Source of the DNA: Bacillus sp. B-jedd
Lineage (GTDB): Bacteria; Bacillota; Bacilli; Bacillales; Cytobacillaceae
NCBI RefSeq assembly: GCF_000821085.1
Contig: NZ_CCXR01000001.1
Coordinates: 1,447,001 to 1,511,000 of the forward strand
Direction: 5' to 3'
Length of the DNA stretch: 64,000 nt
Both the position numbers and the translations under genes were made by a program. Below, piece by piece: positions 8,280 to 16,980 of the stretch. The stretch's first letter is position 1. The number at the start of each line of letters is the position of its first letter. The notes beneath the pieces are model-generated. The model saw only the letters and a list, made by a program, of their open reading frames with translations. It was not told the DNA's origin and made no database searches.

Positions 8280-10409
8280 ATGAAATTCAGCAACGATATT
8301 TTAAGTTATATTCATGAAGATGGGAATCGGGCGGCAAATCTTGAACCTGTCATTTTCGACCTGATTTTTACACATATAAAAGATATGGTCTTTATCATGA
8401 AGGTAGAAGAGGGCCCTGTGTTCCGTTACTTATTTGCCAATAAGTCAGGGATGAGGATGGCTGGAATAACAGAGGACGCTATCGGAAAAACCTTCCAGGA
8501 AGCCCTTCCGGAGGAAATTTCCTCCCAGCTTCAGCGAGAATATAAAAAAGCATTATTAAATGGCGGTTCAACAACTGTTTTTGACAGCGCTTCCGTATCA
8601 GGTGGAGAATTGTTCTTCGGAGAAACCCTTTTATCGCCTGTTAGTAGCGCGGATGGGAAAGTCAGCTATATTGTCGCCATAACCAGGGATGTTACTGATT
8701 ACGTCAATGAAAAAAATAATATTATTGAAAGTGGCCAGAGGTACCGATCCATTGTGGACAATAATATGGATGCGATTTTTTCTATATCGATGGAGGGCAG
8801 GATTCTGGAGGCCAATCCAGCCGCAGCAAAATTAACCGGCTACGAAGAAATGGAATTGTTGACTTATTCCATCTATGACCTTGTTTCGGACGCTGATTTT
8901 TCGAGCTTTGCAAAGCTTGTTGAAAACACCGGAAACGGAATGGCTTTGGAATCAATGGATTGCCGATTTAGCCATCGTAATGGCCACCCGCTGACCTTAC
9001 ATATTAAAACAGTCCCCATCATCGTATTTGGTGATATAAAGGGCATTTACGTTATTATTCGAGATATTTCAGAGCAATCAAAAAATGTTGAAATGATTAA
9101 ATACATGGCGTTCCATGATCAGTTGACAGGTCTTTTGAACAGGAGGGCCTTGCTTGATAAGCTGAACGAACAGCTTTTTTCTCCCGAGCGTACCCGAAAG
9201 GAATTCGCGCTGATTTCAATTGATCTTGATCGTTTCAAATATTTGAACGACTCACTGGGCCATCTCGTCGGGGATGAAATTTTAAAAAAAGCTTCGAGCC
9301 GTCTGCTTGAGTGCCAAAATGAACGCTGTTTCGTATACAGGCAGGGAGGAGATGAATTCATTATCCTCTTGCTTGAAACGAGCAGGAAAGCTACGGCATT
9401 CTTTGCTCAGAGAATATTGTCAATGTTTAAACGGTCGTTTTATTTTAATTCCCAGGAATATTATATTTCACCCAGCATTGGAATCAGTATGTATCCAAAC
9501 GATGGAAAAGACGCGGAAACCCTTCTGAAAAACGCCGACGAAGCACTTTTTAGAGTGAAAGATAGAGGCAGGGCGCATTATCAATTTTACCGTACCGAAA
9601 TGAATTCAACGGTAACAAACTTTCTTGCCATTGAGACACATTTACGGAAAGCAATTGAAAAAAAGGAGCTTTATTTACACTATCAGCCTCAGATTGACTT
9701 GGGAACCGGTAAAGCAAGGAGTTTCGAAGCGCTTCTCCGCTGGAATTCAAGTGAGCTTGGTGCTATTTCACCGGGAGTCTTCATTCCATTGGCAGAGGAT
9801 AGCGGGCTGATTATTTCAATCGGAAATTGGGTCATTGACCAGGCTTGCAAACAAATCCGTGCCTGGAATCGAAAAGGGTATACCGATTTCAGGGTCGCCG
9901 TCAATATTTCTCCGAAACAGCTTCAGCAGCCCAATTTTATATCTTATTTGAAAAGTGCGCTGGAAAAGCATAATGTCCAACCATCGAGCCTTGAGGTAGA
10001 AATAACGGAGGGTTCCATGCAGAATAAGAACGAAGCGGCACCTGCCCTGCAAAGTATTAAAAAGCTTGGGGTGACAATTTCGGTAGATGACTTCGGAACA
10101 GGCTATTCATCGCTGAGTTATTTAAAGCAATTTCCGATTGATGTACTGAAGATCGACCAATCTTTTGTGAGGGACATTATCGGGAATGAAAAAGACGCAG
10201 CCATTGCTTCCGCGATAATCCATCTTGGAAGAAGCCTGGGGGTCGAGGTGATAGCCGAAGGTGTGGAAACCTCTTTGCAAGCTGAATTTTTGACGTCCGA
10301 AGGATGCCATAAAGCGCAAGGCTACTTCTTCTCCAGGCCGGTGTCCCCCGAAATAGCTGAGGAACATTATCTAAGGCATCCAATCGGAATTTATCTGGAA
10401 AATACCTAA
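8280..10409 (+). CDS. PAS-GGDEF-EAL cyclic-di-GMP turnover protein
   Basis: A 709-aa cytoplasmic signalling protein with two PAS-like domains (about 25-140 and 155-265), a GGDEF diguanylate cyclase domain (about 270-430) and an EAL phosphodiesterase domain (about 445-700). Both catalytic signatures are intact: GGDEF at 356-360; EAL at 483-485, NISPKQL, DDFGTGYSSL from 603, KIDQSF and AEGVET. The four residues that would form the RxxD inhibitory site (five residues before GGDEF) are NERC, so product inhibition is probably absent. I prefer ATG 8280 because GAGGG lies 8 bases upstream; a longer ORF from 8241 lacks a site. Net activity cannot be predicted; such hybrids often work as phosphodiesterases. 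No membrane segments. Confidence 0.92.
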   Translation: MKFSNDILSYIHEDGNRAANLEPVIFDLIFTHIKDMVFIMKVEEGPVFRYLFANKSGMRMAGITEDAIGKTFQEALPEEISSQLQREYKKALLNGGSTTVFDSASVSGGELFFGETLLSPVSSADGKVSYIVAITRDVTDYVNEKNNIIESGQRYRSIVDNNMDAIFSISMEGRILEANPAAAKLTGYEEMELLTYSIYDLVSDADFSSFAKLVENTGNGMALESMDCRFSHRNGHPLTLHIKTVPIIVFGDIKGIYVIIRDISEQSKNVEMIKYMAFHDQLTGLLNRRALLDKLNEQLFSPERTRKEFALISIDLDRFKYLNDSLGHLVGDEILKKASSRLLECQNERCFVYRQGGDEFIILLLETSRKATAFFAQRILSMFKRSFYFNSQEYYISPSIGISMYPNDGKDAETLLKNADEALFRVKDRGRAHYQFYRTEMNSTVTNFLAIETHLRKAIEKKELYLHYQPQIDLGTGKARSFEALLRWNSSELGAISPGVFIPLAEDSGLIISIGNWVIDQACKQIRAWNRKGYTDFRVAVNISPKQLQQPNFISYLKSALEKHNVQPSSLEVEITEGSMQNKNEAAPALQSIKKLGVTISVDDFGTGYSSLSYLKQFPIDVLKIDQSFVRDIIGNEKDAAIASAIIHLGRSLGVEVIAEGVETSLQAEFLTSEGCHKAQGYFFSRPVSPEIAEEHYLRHPIGIYLENT

Positions 10410-10447
10410 ATAAAAATCCTTTATCCGCAAAGATAAAGGATTTTTAT
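10410..10447. terminator. Bidirectional terminator between the GGDEF-EAL gene and ykuE
   Basis: AAAAATCCTTTATC (10412-10425) pairs perfectly with GATAAAGGATTTTT (10432-10445), flanked by further A/T. It overlaps the ends of both convergent genes. Confidence 0.85.
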
Positions 10448-11319
10448 TTTTCTTTCTTACGATTATTTAAAGTGAAAACAGTCAGCTCCGGCTTGGACAG
10501 AAACCGGCAAGGCAGCCTGGTTGTGCCAAGGCCACGGTTAACATAAAGCTTCAGGGGCTGTTTGCCTTCTACAGTATAGAAACCTTCGTGGTACTTTTCA
10601 GCATAGGGTGGCTTTACAAGCGCGCCAAAAAAAGGGATTTTGATTTGTCCGCCATGGCTGTGGCCGCTTAGTTGGAAATGGATATCGTACTGGGCGGCAT
10701 CATCCGCCAAGTCTGGTGCGTGGGAAATTAAAATAGTATAGGCATTAGCCGGGATATTCCGGATAGCCTTATCAATGTCTGGCTGACCAAGCATGGCATC
10801 ATCGATTCCGGCTAAATAAATTGAATGCCCCTTTTTCGATATGGCGGCATGTTCGTTCAGAAGCATACTGAATCCTGATTCAGCCATTACCTTTTTATAC
10901 ATTTCAGTTCCATATCCCCCGTGGTCATGGTTGCCGTAAACTGAAAACTTCCCCAAAGGTGCCTTTAATTTTTGCAAAATCGGAACAATCTTTTCAATTG
11001 CATGGTATTTATTGGGCTCATCCATTAAATCGCCGTTAAAAATAATAATGTCAGGCAGCAAATCATTTATTTTTCCAGCCAGACTTTCAAGCTGGTCCAA
11101 TGTATATTGAAACCCTATATGCGTGTCACTGAATTGTACAATCCGAATACCGTTTAGCTGGTCCGGGATAAGCGGATGAGATATGTTCAAGGATTGAATA
11201 TCAAGAAGAATGGGTTCTATCTCCTTAGCGTAAAAATAACCGCCAGCGCCAAGGCCAAAAATCCCCGCGCCTGCCCCAAGGACCGTTTTAATAAAAGATC
11301 TCCGTGTTTGTTTTTTCAT
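10444..11319 (-). CDS. ykuE: Tat-exported metallophosphoesterase YkuE
   Basis: Calcineurin-like phosphoesterase of 291 aa. The N-terminus MKKQTRRSFIK is a twin-arginine signal followed by a Gly/Ala-rich apolar stretch, consistent with export by the Tat pathway as reported for B. subtilis YkuE. The dinuclear metal motifs are all present in order: FSDTHIG, NGDLMDE, YGNHDHGG, ISHAPDL and GHSHGGQ. ATG 11319 is taken over the adjacent GTG because GGGGATT is better spaced for it. The natural substrate is unknown. The gene is divergent from fadH, as ykuE and ykuF are neighbours in B. subtilis. Confidence 0.9.
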   Translation of the reverse strand: MKKQTRRSFIKTVLGAGAGIFGLGAGGYFYAKEIEPILLDIQSLNISHPLIPDQLNGIRIVQFSDTHIGFQYTLDQLESLAGKINDLLPDIIIFNGDLMDEPNKYHAIEKIVPILQKLKAPLGKFSVYGNHDHGGYGTEMYKKVMAESGFSMLLNEHAAISKKGHSIYLAGIDDAMLGQPDIDKAIRNIPANAYTILISHAPDLADDAAQYDIHFQLSGHSHGGQIKIPFFGALVKPPYAEKYHEGFYTVEGKQPLKLYVNRGLGTTRLPCRFLSKPELTVFTLNNRKKEK

Positions 11320-11494
11320 CACAATCCCCAGCCTGTCATGTTAACTTTCTTAAACAGTATATGTGCCTATGTTTAATACTAGCAAATCAAAAATGAGAAA
11401 AGAAGCTAATACAGTAAGACAAAGGGTTATTTTTCGAAAAACAATTCCAGTATGTGCTAATCTGGATGTAACAGTACATTTGGAGGTGCGGGGA

Positions 11495-12259
11495 ATGCGG
11501 GGCAAAACGGTCATCGTGACAGGCGGTTCTAACGGGATGGGCAAGTACATGGCGAAGACTTTTAAAGAAGCTGGAGCAAATGTGGCTATAACGGGAAGAT
11601 CCCAAGAGAGGCTGTTAAAAGCCAAAACGGAATTAGAATCAGCTACTGGGCGGATTCTGACGATTGAAATGGATGTCAGGAAACCTGAGGATGCAGCCAG
11701 GATGGTTAAGGCAACGCTGCAGGAGTATGGGCAAATTGACTTTCTGGTTAACAACGCTGCTGGAAATTTTCTTTGCGCTGCTGAAAAGCTTTCTCCTAAC
11801 GGATGGAAAACAGTCATTGATATTGTGTTGAACGGAACCTTTTATTGCAGCAGTGAAGTGGGGCGGTACTGGATTGAGAAAGGAAGAGAAGGCAGGATTA
11901 TTAATATGGCTGCCACATATGCCTGGGGCGCGGGAGCGGGGGTCATCCACTCGGCAGCGGCAAAGGCAGGGGTTTTGTCTATGACTAGGACGCTCGCCGT
12001 GGAGTGGGGCAGGAAGTATGGAATCCGGGTGAATGCCATCGCGCCAGGCCCAATTGAACGGACAGGAGGGGCGGAAAAGCTGTGGGAATCCGAAGAAGCG
12101 GCAAAAAGGACAATTGACAGTGTCCCTCTTGGCAGGCTTGGACAGCCAGAGGAAATAGCGGATTTAGCACTTTATCTCTTATCAGACAAGGCATCTTATA
12201 TTAATGGAGAATGCATCACTATGGACGGAGGCCAATGGCTGAACCAGCATCCATTTTAA
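11495..12259 (+). CDS. fadH: 2,4-dienoyl-CoA reductase FadH (SDR family)
   Basis: NADPH-dependent reductase of 254 aa, the same length as B. subtilis YkuF/FadH, needed to degrade unsaturated fatty acids with double bonds at even positions. ATG 11495 is behind GGAGGTG; the longer upstream reading has no site. The Rossmann motif TGGSNGMG is at 9-16 and NNAAG at 86-90. The usual SDR Tyr position (four before Lys157) is Ser153 in SAAAKAG, while a Tyr is present at 142 in ATYAW; both match the 2,4-dienoyl-CoA reductase subgroup rather than typical SDRs. A terminator follows at 12306. Confidence 0.9.
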   Translation: MRGKTVIVTGGSNGMGKYMAKTFKEAGANVAITGRSQERLLKAKTELESATGRILTIEMDVRKPEDAARMVKATLQEYGQIDFLVNNAAGNFLCAAEKLSPNGWKTVIDIVLNGTFYCSSEVGRYWIEKGREGRIINMAATYAWGAGAGVIHSAAAKAGVLSMTRTLAVEWGRKYGIRVNAIAPGPIERTGGAEKLWESEEAAKRTIDSVPLGRLGQPEEIADLALYLLSDKASYINGECITMDGGQWLNQHPF

Positions 12260-12305
12260 TTTGGATAAAGGCCGGATAATAGGTCCAGTTTTAAAATTTG
12301 TCGTT

Positions 12306-12341
12306 AAAAGGCAGCGAGAGGTGATCCACTCGCTGCCTTTT
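12306..12341 (+). terminator. Intrinsic terminator after fadH
   Basis: 13-bp stem AAAAGGCAGCGAG (12306-12318) / CTCGCTGCCTTTT (12329-12341) with a 10-base loop; the T-tract is short. Confidence 0.7.
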
Positions 12342-12595
12342 GTGTTGGTTTTATAGAGGAAAATGTCCGCCTGGGTTGGATAGCAAATGAACGGGTAAAT
12401 TGTCTTCCATGGGTCTTCCGCCCTGTTTTTTTTCATAATACGGATGGGTAGGTTACATAAATGAAACATAGGGTAAAGAATAACATATCTGCTTTGTCAA
12501 ATTATGCGTTTATTTTTCGAATTATTTCGCATTATTTCGTAATGGAGCCTTTAAGAAAAACACGAATTATAAAGAGGGAAATAGGGGGAGAGATT
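12342..12595. other. Gene-free gap upstream of the secreted protein gene
   Basis: After the fadH terminator about 250 AT-rich bases precede the next start. I find no ORF with a ribosome binding site and no convincing -35/-10 pair. Confidence 0.35.
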
Positions 12596-13309
12596 ATGAA
12601 AAAAGCCATTATGCTAATTTGTGCTTTCATCATGTTTTTGCCAATCCACTCAAAGGCTGAAACGGCCAATTCAGGAAGAGACGAAATTTTCGCCGCTCTT
12701 AGAGGAGGATTTGATGCCCAAGTATCTCTGAGTGAGGAACCCAGGACAAAGCAGGAAATAAAGGAGATTCTTAATCCATTCTTTACCGATGATTATATCG
12801 GCCTTTTCTGGGAAGAAAATGTCGTGGAGGAAAACGGTAAATATGTGACATATGGCTCTGATTTTGCCCAGTATTATATTCCGTTTTACAATTTTTCCGA
12901 ATCCACTGAGGTTGTCCAAGAGGGGAATAAGGCCTATGTGTTCGAATTTTTCCCTGAAAGCACCGAAGGGCCAGTCGGATATGATAGCCATTATGAAGGC
13001 TTGTTACTGACAAAGGAAGACGGAAACTGGAAGGTATCCCGGTATTTATATAATCAAATTCCTGAATCAGTCCTAAACAAATCTGCAAAACAAGTCAAGA
13101 CGAAAAAAGCGGCTGCTTTAAAGAACCTTTCTTCAGGTGAAGAATCAGAACTAAGTGGAGAAGCGGAAGCGGCTTCGCTCCAATTCCAAATGGGTATGAA
13201 TCCCATCTCTAGCTTGTTCCAATATGCAGCTTTTCTTGGTTCAAATGATGCTGGCGCACTGGAAAACCTACTGAATAGCGGAAGCGAACAATTGGCTCTA
13301 GAAAACTGA
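12596..13309 (+). CDS. Secreted protein of unknown function (possibly DUF3993-like)
   Basis: ATG 12596 with AGGGGGAG upstream gives 237 aa; the longer in-frame reading lacks a site. Residues 1-21 form a Sec signal peptide (MKKAIMLICAFIMFLPIHSKA) with an Ala-containing cleavage site and no lipobox. The mature protein has an N-terminal segment (QVSLSEEPRTKQEIKEIL, followed by NPFFTDDY) that reminds me of the DUF3993 family of Bacillus secreted proteins, and a C-terminal extension rich in Ser, Glu and Ala. The family link is from memory and uncertain. It stands alone, with no clear operon partner. Confidence 0.7.
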   Translation: MKKAIMLICAFIMFLPIHSKAETANSGRDEIFAALRGGFDAQVSLSEEPRTKQEIKEILNPFFTDDYIGLFWEENVVEENGKYVTYGSDFAQYYIPFYNFSESTEVVQEGNKAYVFEFFPESTEGPVGYDSHYEGLLLTKEDGNWKVSRYLYNQIPESVLNKSAKQVKTKKAAALKNLSSGEESELSGEAEAASLQFQMGMNPISSLFQYAAFLGSNDAGALENLLNSGSEQLALEN

Positions 13310-13315
13310 ATTCCA

Positions 13316-13345
13316 GGCCCTCCGTTAACAAGCGGGCGGCTTTAT
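13316..13345 (+). terminator. Weak terminator-like hairpin
   Basis: GCC..CCG and CGG..GGC can pair around a short loop, followed by TTTATT. The stem is interrupted, so this is only a possible end for the secreted protein transcript. Confidence 0.35.
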
Positions 13346-13531
13346 TCAACAAAAAATTTTCAAATCAATTAGTTTTTACTTGTATCTGACTGCAAACTTA
13401 ATTTATGCTGTTAATATTGGCAAACAAGGCCGGGGCCATTTTTATGAATCCTGGTGTCTTTTATGGATAGAAACATGCTTGTAGAGAAATCTAATAGCAT
13501 AAGCTTGTTTGTGTTTGAAAGGAGAGAAAGT

Positions 13532-13768
13532 ATGTCACAGCTACAAGGGATCATTACACGCTTAAAAAATTTGCAGGAGCAGTCCGGCAGCGGTGAGCCT
13601 GCACAGCGGTATTTCGAAGTGAATGGTGAAAGAAAATGCCAGGTTACATTCCATCCAAAGACCGAAACCTTTGAACTGGAAGTATATAATGACAAAGAAA
13701 AGCCAAAACGCTATCAATTCGATAATATTGACATGATAACGATCGAAATTTTTGATTTGATTCAATGA
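13532..13768 (+). CDS. ykuJ: YkuJ-family protein
   Basis: A 78-aa cytoplasmic protein matching the YkuJ family along its whole length (MSQLQGIITRLKNLQE at the start, QRYFEVNGE in the middle, FDNIDMITIEIFDLI near the end). Structures are known for the family but no function. ATG 13532 has AAAGGAGAG upstream. It sits just before cbpB/darB as in the B. subtilis ykuJ-ykuL region, but ykuK and ykzF, found between them there, are absent here. A terminator at 13775 separates the two genes. Confidence 0.9.
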   Translation: MSQLQGIITRLKNLQEQSGSGEPAQRYFEVNGERKCQVTFHPKTETFELEVYNDKEKPKRYQFDNIDMITIEIFDLIQ

Positions 13769-13774
13769 ATGCAC

Positions 13775-13803
13775 GAAGGAACCTAAATTGGGTTCCTTTT
13801 TCC
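13775..13803 (+). terminator. Intrinsic terminator after ykuJ
   Basis: AAGGAACC pairs with GGTTCCTT (13776-13783, 13791-13798), followed by a T run. Confidence 0.8.
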
Positions 13804-13893
13804 TTTCAGTTTTCATATAGTAAATAAGCCAACAGTATGAAAATCTGTGTTAAAATATAAATGGTGTACAACAAAATTGAGGAGTATTCGCAG

Positions 13894-14340
13894 ATGATTA
13901 GTCTTCATAGTGGTGAGTTTTTGGAAAATAGCATTAAAGATTTAATGATTCCTTCCGAGCGGGTTGCCCATGTCCAGGTGGGAAATAATCTGGAGCATGC
14001 ACTTCTTGTGCTAACAAAATCGGGCTATACCGCCATTCCGGTCCTCGATCCTCATTACCGGCTTCATGGCCTGATAAGTACTAGACTTATTATGGATTCA
14101 ATTCTTGGCCTGGAGCGGATAGAATTCGAGAAACTTGAAGAAAAACGTGTGGAGGAAATTATGGATCGCGCTGTGCCAAGGGTGAATGTGGACTCTTCCA
14201 TCAGCCGATGCATCGAATTGCTGATTAACAATCCTTTTTTATGTGTGGAATCCGGCGATGGATATTTCGATGGGATATTGCCAAGAAGCACGGTATTAAA
14301 CCAGTTGAACAAACATTTAAAGAAATTGAATAAAAATTAA
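13894..14340 (+). CDS. cbpB: c-di-AMP-binding CBS protein CbpB/DarB
   Basis: A 148-aa protein of two CBS repeats (about 15-75 and 85-140), matching YkuL, renamed DarB in B. subtilis and CbpB in Listeria. Known family members bind c-di-AMP; the apo-protein activates Rel and, in B. subtilis, pyruvate carboxylase. ATG 13894 follows GAGGAG; the upstream in-frame ATG at 13861 lacks a site. The first repeat contains SGYTAIPVLDPHYRLHGLIS, a typical CBS strand-loop-strand. It lies between ykuJ and, after an inserted exporter gene, ccpC. The c-di-AMP link is from family knowledge. Confidence 0.88.
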   Translation: MISLHSGEFLENSIKDLMIPSERVAHVQVGNNLEHALLVLTKSGYTAIPVLDPHYRLHGLISTRLIMDSILGLERIEFEKLEEKRVEEIMDRAVPRVNVDSSISRCIELLINNPFLCVESGDGYFDGILPRSTVLNQLNKHLKKLNKN

Positions 14341-14342
14341 CA

Positions 14343-14379
14343 GACAATATGGCTCCCGGCTGGGGGCTGTATTGCTTTC
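14343..14379 (+). terminator. Probable terminator after cbpB
   Basis: An imperfect stem (CAATA..GGCTCCC with GGGGCTGTATTG) followed by a short T-containing stretch. It also lies within the leader of the DHA2 exporter gene. Confidence 0.4.
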
Positions 14380-14413
14380 ATGGGAAAGTTATTTGATGAA
14401 AGAGGTGCAGTTA

Positions 14414-15919
14414 GTGGAAGAGGCTTTAAATGCTAAATTGAAGGGCAAGAGGACGAAAAGGCCTCTTGTCCTTGCGGCTGTCATGCTCGCCATGTTTATG
14501 GGCGCAATCGAGGCAACAATTGTATCGACGGCGATGCCCGCAATTGTTGGCGAGCTGGGAGGTTTTTCGCTTTACAGCTGGGTATTCTCGTCTTATTTAT
14601 TGATGAATTCTGTAACCGTCCTTATTTATGGTAAACTGGCTGATTTATTTGGCAGGAAACCCGTTCTGCTGTTTGGGCTAACCGTATTTATGACAGGATC
14701 GATTTTGTGCGGCTTCGCTGAATCGATGCATATGTTGATCGTATTCAGGCTCATCCAGGGATTCGGGGCAGGGGCTGTCATGCCGATTGCGACCACAATT
14801 GTAGGCGATATATACAACACAGAGGAAAGGGCTAAAGTACAAGGCTATCTTTCCAGTGTATGGGGCATCTCCGCAGTCATGGGACCAGCGATTGGAGGAT
14901 TCCTTGTCGAATACGTCAGCTGGCATTATGTCTTCTGGGTCAATATCCCGCTGGGCATTCTATCCATGGCCGGCCTCTGGTTTTTCCTTCATGAGAAGGT
15001 TGTGAAGAAAAAGCATGAAATAGATTATCCGGGCGCCATACTGATCACCATTGGAATATCCTCCCTGATGTATATATTGGTTGAAGGAGGGCATCGCTTT
15101 AGCTGGACTTCACTTCCCGCGTTCCTGTTCTTCTCAATCAGCATGGCCGCCATCGTGCTCTTTGTTTTGCAAGAGAGACGTGCAGCCGAACCAATGATGC
15201 CTTTTTCCATCTGGAAGGAGAAATCGATATTTATCGCAAATATCGTTTCCCTTACGACCGGTGTCATGCTTATTGGAATTTCAAGCTTCCTTCCGGCTTT
15301 TGTCCAGGGCGTCATGGAGCAATCGCCAATTGTCGCCGGTTTTGCCCTGACAGCTATGTCAATTGGCTGGCCTATAGCCTCGGCCTTTTCGGGAAGGCTG
15401 GCATTGGCCAAAGGTTATCGGTTTACTTCATTGCTCGGCGGTGTGTTCCTGGTGGCCGGCGGAGCCATCTTTGCGACCATGACACCGGAAGCCGGGCCGA
15501 TATGGGCGGCGGGCGGCTCATTTATGACCGGGGCCGGGATGGGGCTTACCTCTACAGCATTCATCCTGTTGATCCAGGGAACAGTCGGCTGGCAGCAGAG
15601 GGGAATCGCCACTGCATCAAACATGTTTATGAGGAACCTTGGGAATACGATTGGCGCGGCACTATTGGGAGGTATCCTGAACAGCCGCTTTGTCTCTTAT
15701 TTGGAGAAGAATGGGACAAGCAGCGGCGAAGGCCCGACATTGGAGACAGCCAACACCCTATTAGACGCAAAAGAGCGGGCGACACTTCCCGCGGAAACAA
15801 AGTCCTTGCTGCAGGAAGGGCTGACCGCTTCCCTTCATACTGTATATTTGGGTGTTCTAATATTCGCGGTGCTGAGCATTATCTTAATTTCATTTTTGCC
15901 GAGAAAAAAATCTTCTTAA
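14414..15919 (+). CDS. DHA2-family multidrug exporter (14-helix MFS)
   Basis: Drug:H+ antiporter type transporter of about 501 aa with roughly 14 helices. Signatures: GAIEATIVSTAMPAIVGELG in helix 1, GKLADLFGRKPVLL (loop 2-3) and the antiporter motif C region GPAIGGFLVE. I prefer GTG 14414, six bases after AGAGGTG; ATG 14396 is an alternative adding six residues. Substrates cannot be told. It interrupts the ykuL-ccpC order of B. subtilis, so it is an insertion relative to that genome. A terminator follows at 15923. No dedicated regulator lies next to it. Confidence 0.85.
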   Translation: MEEALNAKLKGKRTKRPLVLAAVMLAMFMGAIEATIVSTAMPAIVGELGGFSLYSWVFSSYLLMNSVTVLIYGKLADLFGRKPVLLFGLTVFMTGSILCGFAESMHMLIVFRLIQGFGAGAVMPIATTIVGDIYNTEERAKVQGYLSSVWGISAVMGPAIGGFLVEYVSWHYVFWVNIPLGILSMAGLWFFLHEKVVKKKHEIDYPGAILITIGISSLMYILVEGGHRFSWTSLPAFLFFSISMAAIVLFVLQERRAAEPMMPFSIWKEKSIFIANIVSLTTGVMLIGISSFLPAFVQGVMEQSPIVAGFALTAMSIGWPIASAFSGRLALAKGYRFTSLLGGVFLVAGGAIFATMTPEAGPIWAAGGSFMTGAGMGLTSTAFILLIQGTVGWQQRGIATASNMFMRNLGNTIGAALLGGILNSRFVSYLEKNGTSSGEGPTLETANTLLDAKERATLPAETKSLLQEGLTASLHTVYLGVLIFAVLSIILISFLPRKKSS

Positions 15920-15922
15920 AGT

Positions 15923-15950
15923 CCGGGTGGGATTTACCCGGTCTTTTTTC
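15923..15950 (+). terminator. Intrinsic terminator after the DHA2 exporter
   Basis: CCGGGT (15923-15928) pairs with ACCCGG (15936-15941); a T-rich run follows. Confidence 0.75.
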
Positions 15951-15964
15951 ATTGTTTAAGAAAA

Positions 15965-15993
15965 TTTCTAAACTGGTTAGGATGCGTTATAAT
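15965..15993 (+). promoter_or_regulatory. Probable sigma-A promoter of ccpC
   Basis: A consensus TATAAT at 15988-15993 lies 28 bases upstream of the ccpC start; the -35 (TTTCTA, 17-base spacing) is weak. Confidence 0.45.
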
Positions 15994-16020
15994 ATAAGAA
16001 AAACTTATGGAGGAAAAGGA

Positions 16021-16902
16021 ATGTCCTCTTTGTCAGAATTTCATTTGCTTTCTGTATTGGCACAGGAAATGAATATGCGGAAAGCAGCAGAACGTTTATT
16101 TGTTTCACAGCCCGCATTGTCACAGCGGCTTCAGTCCATCGAAAAAGACTGGGGAGCCAGGCTTTTTGTCCGATCTCAAAAAGGGCTGACCCTCACACCA
16201 CAGGGAGAAGAAGTAATCAGATTTGTCAATCTGGTGCTGAAGGAGGAAGAACAGGTTAGGGAATCCATCCATTCCATGCAATCAGAAGTGGCGGGAACGC
16301 TAAAGATTGCTGTTGCGACCATTGTGGGCCAGCACTGGCTGCCGAAGGTGCTCAAAAAGTTCATAGAACGCTATCCACAGGCAAAAATATCCCTTGTCAC
16401 AGGCTGGAGCAGTGAAATTCTTAAGTCGCTTTATGACCAGCACGTCCATATCGGCATCATTCGCGGGCTTCCAGAGTGGAAGGGAAAAAAGATCCATCTT
16501 TTTGAAGATCGACTTTTTTTGGTCGACAGGGAAATATCCAGTATGGAAGAGGTCGTAAAAACCGACCGCCCCTTTATCCAGTTCAAGAGTGATTCTAATT
16601 ACTTTCAGGAAATACAGGAATGGTGGCATAGGCAATTTAATTATCCTCCCAAAAGGACAGTCATCGTCGATCAGATTGAAACATGCAAGCAAATGGCAAT
16701 CAACGGGATTGGCTACGCAATCCTGCCTGAAATCACCTTGAACGGTGAGGAGACCGATATTTTTAAACTGCCTCTCCTCGATCAGGATGGCCGCCCGATT
16801 AAACGGGACACATGGCTGCTTGGCTATGAATCTGCCTTTGAGTTAAAGCAGGTGAGGGCGTTCACGGAGCTTGTTTCCCAGTACATACAGGAAGGCCGTT
16901 AA
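16021..16902 (+). CDS. ccpC: LysR-family catabolite regulator CcpC
   Basis: A 293-aa LysR-type regulator matching B. subtilis CcpC in length and throughout its sequence. It has an N-terminal winged helix (about 1-60, AAERLFVSQPALSQRLQSIE) and a LysR effector domain. In B. subtilis CcpC represses citZ and citB and responds to citrate, linking carbon supply to the TCA cycle. ATG 16021 is directly behind GGAGGAAAAGGA. It precedes dapH; in B. subtilis the flavodoxin genes ykuN-ykuP lie between them and are missing here. The putative promoter is at 15965. Confidence 0.93.
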   Translation: MSSLSEFHLLSVLAQEMNMRKAAERLFVSQPALSQRLQSIEKDWGARLFVRSQKGLTLTPQGEEVIRFVNLVLKEEEQVRESIHSMQSEVAGTLKIAVATIVGQHWLPKVLKKFIERYPQAKISLVTGWSSEILKSLYDQHVHIGIIRGLPEWKGKKIHLFEDRLFLVDREISSMEEVVKTDRPFIQFKSDSNYFQEIQEWWHRQFNYPPKRTVIVDQIETCKQMAINGIGYAILPEITLNGEETDIFKLPLLDQDGRPIKRDTWLLGYESAFELKQVRAFTELVSQYIQEGR

Positions 16903-16980
16903 TATTTCTTTTCCTTGTTTTCGGCTTTGCAGTTTGATAAAGTATTTTTTAAACTGAAACACAAAAATGGAGGGGTTAGG

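Noticed and set aside
12452..12466. 15-mer GTTACATAAATGAAA also found at 35223-35237
   Set aside because: Two occurrences of an AT-rich 15-mer without shared flanks or gene context; most likely chance.
15502..16020. Long N-terminal extension of CcpC overlapping the DHA2 exporter gene
   Set aside because: Another frame of the exporter; the true CcpC start at 16021 has a strong ribosome binding site and the family length of 293 aa.
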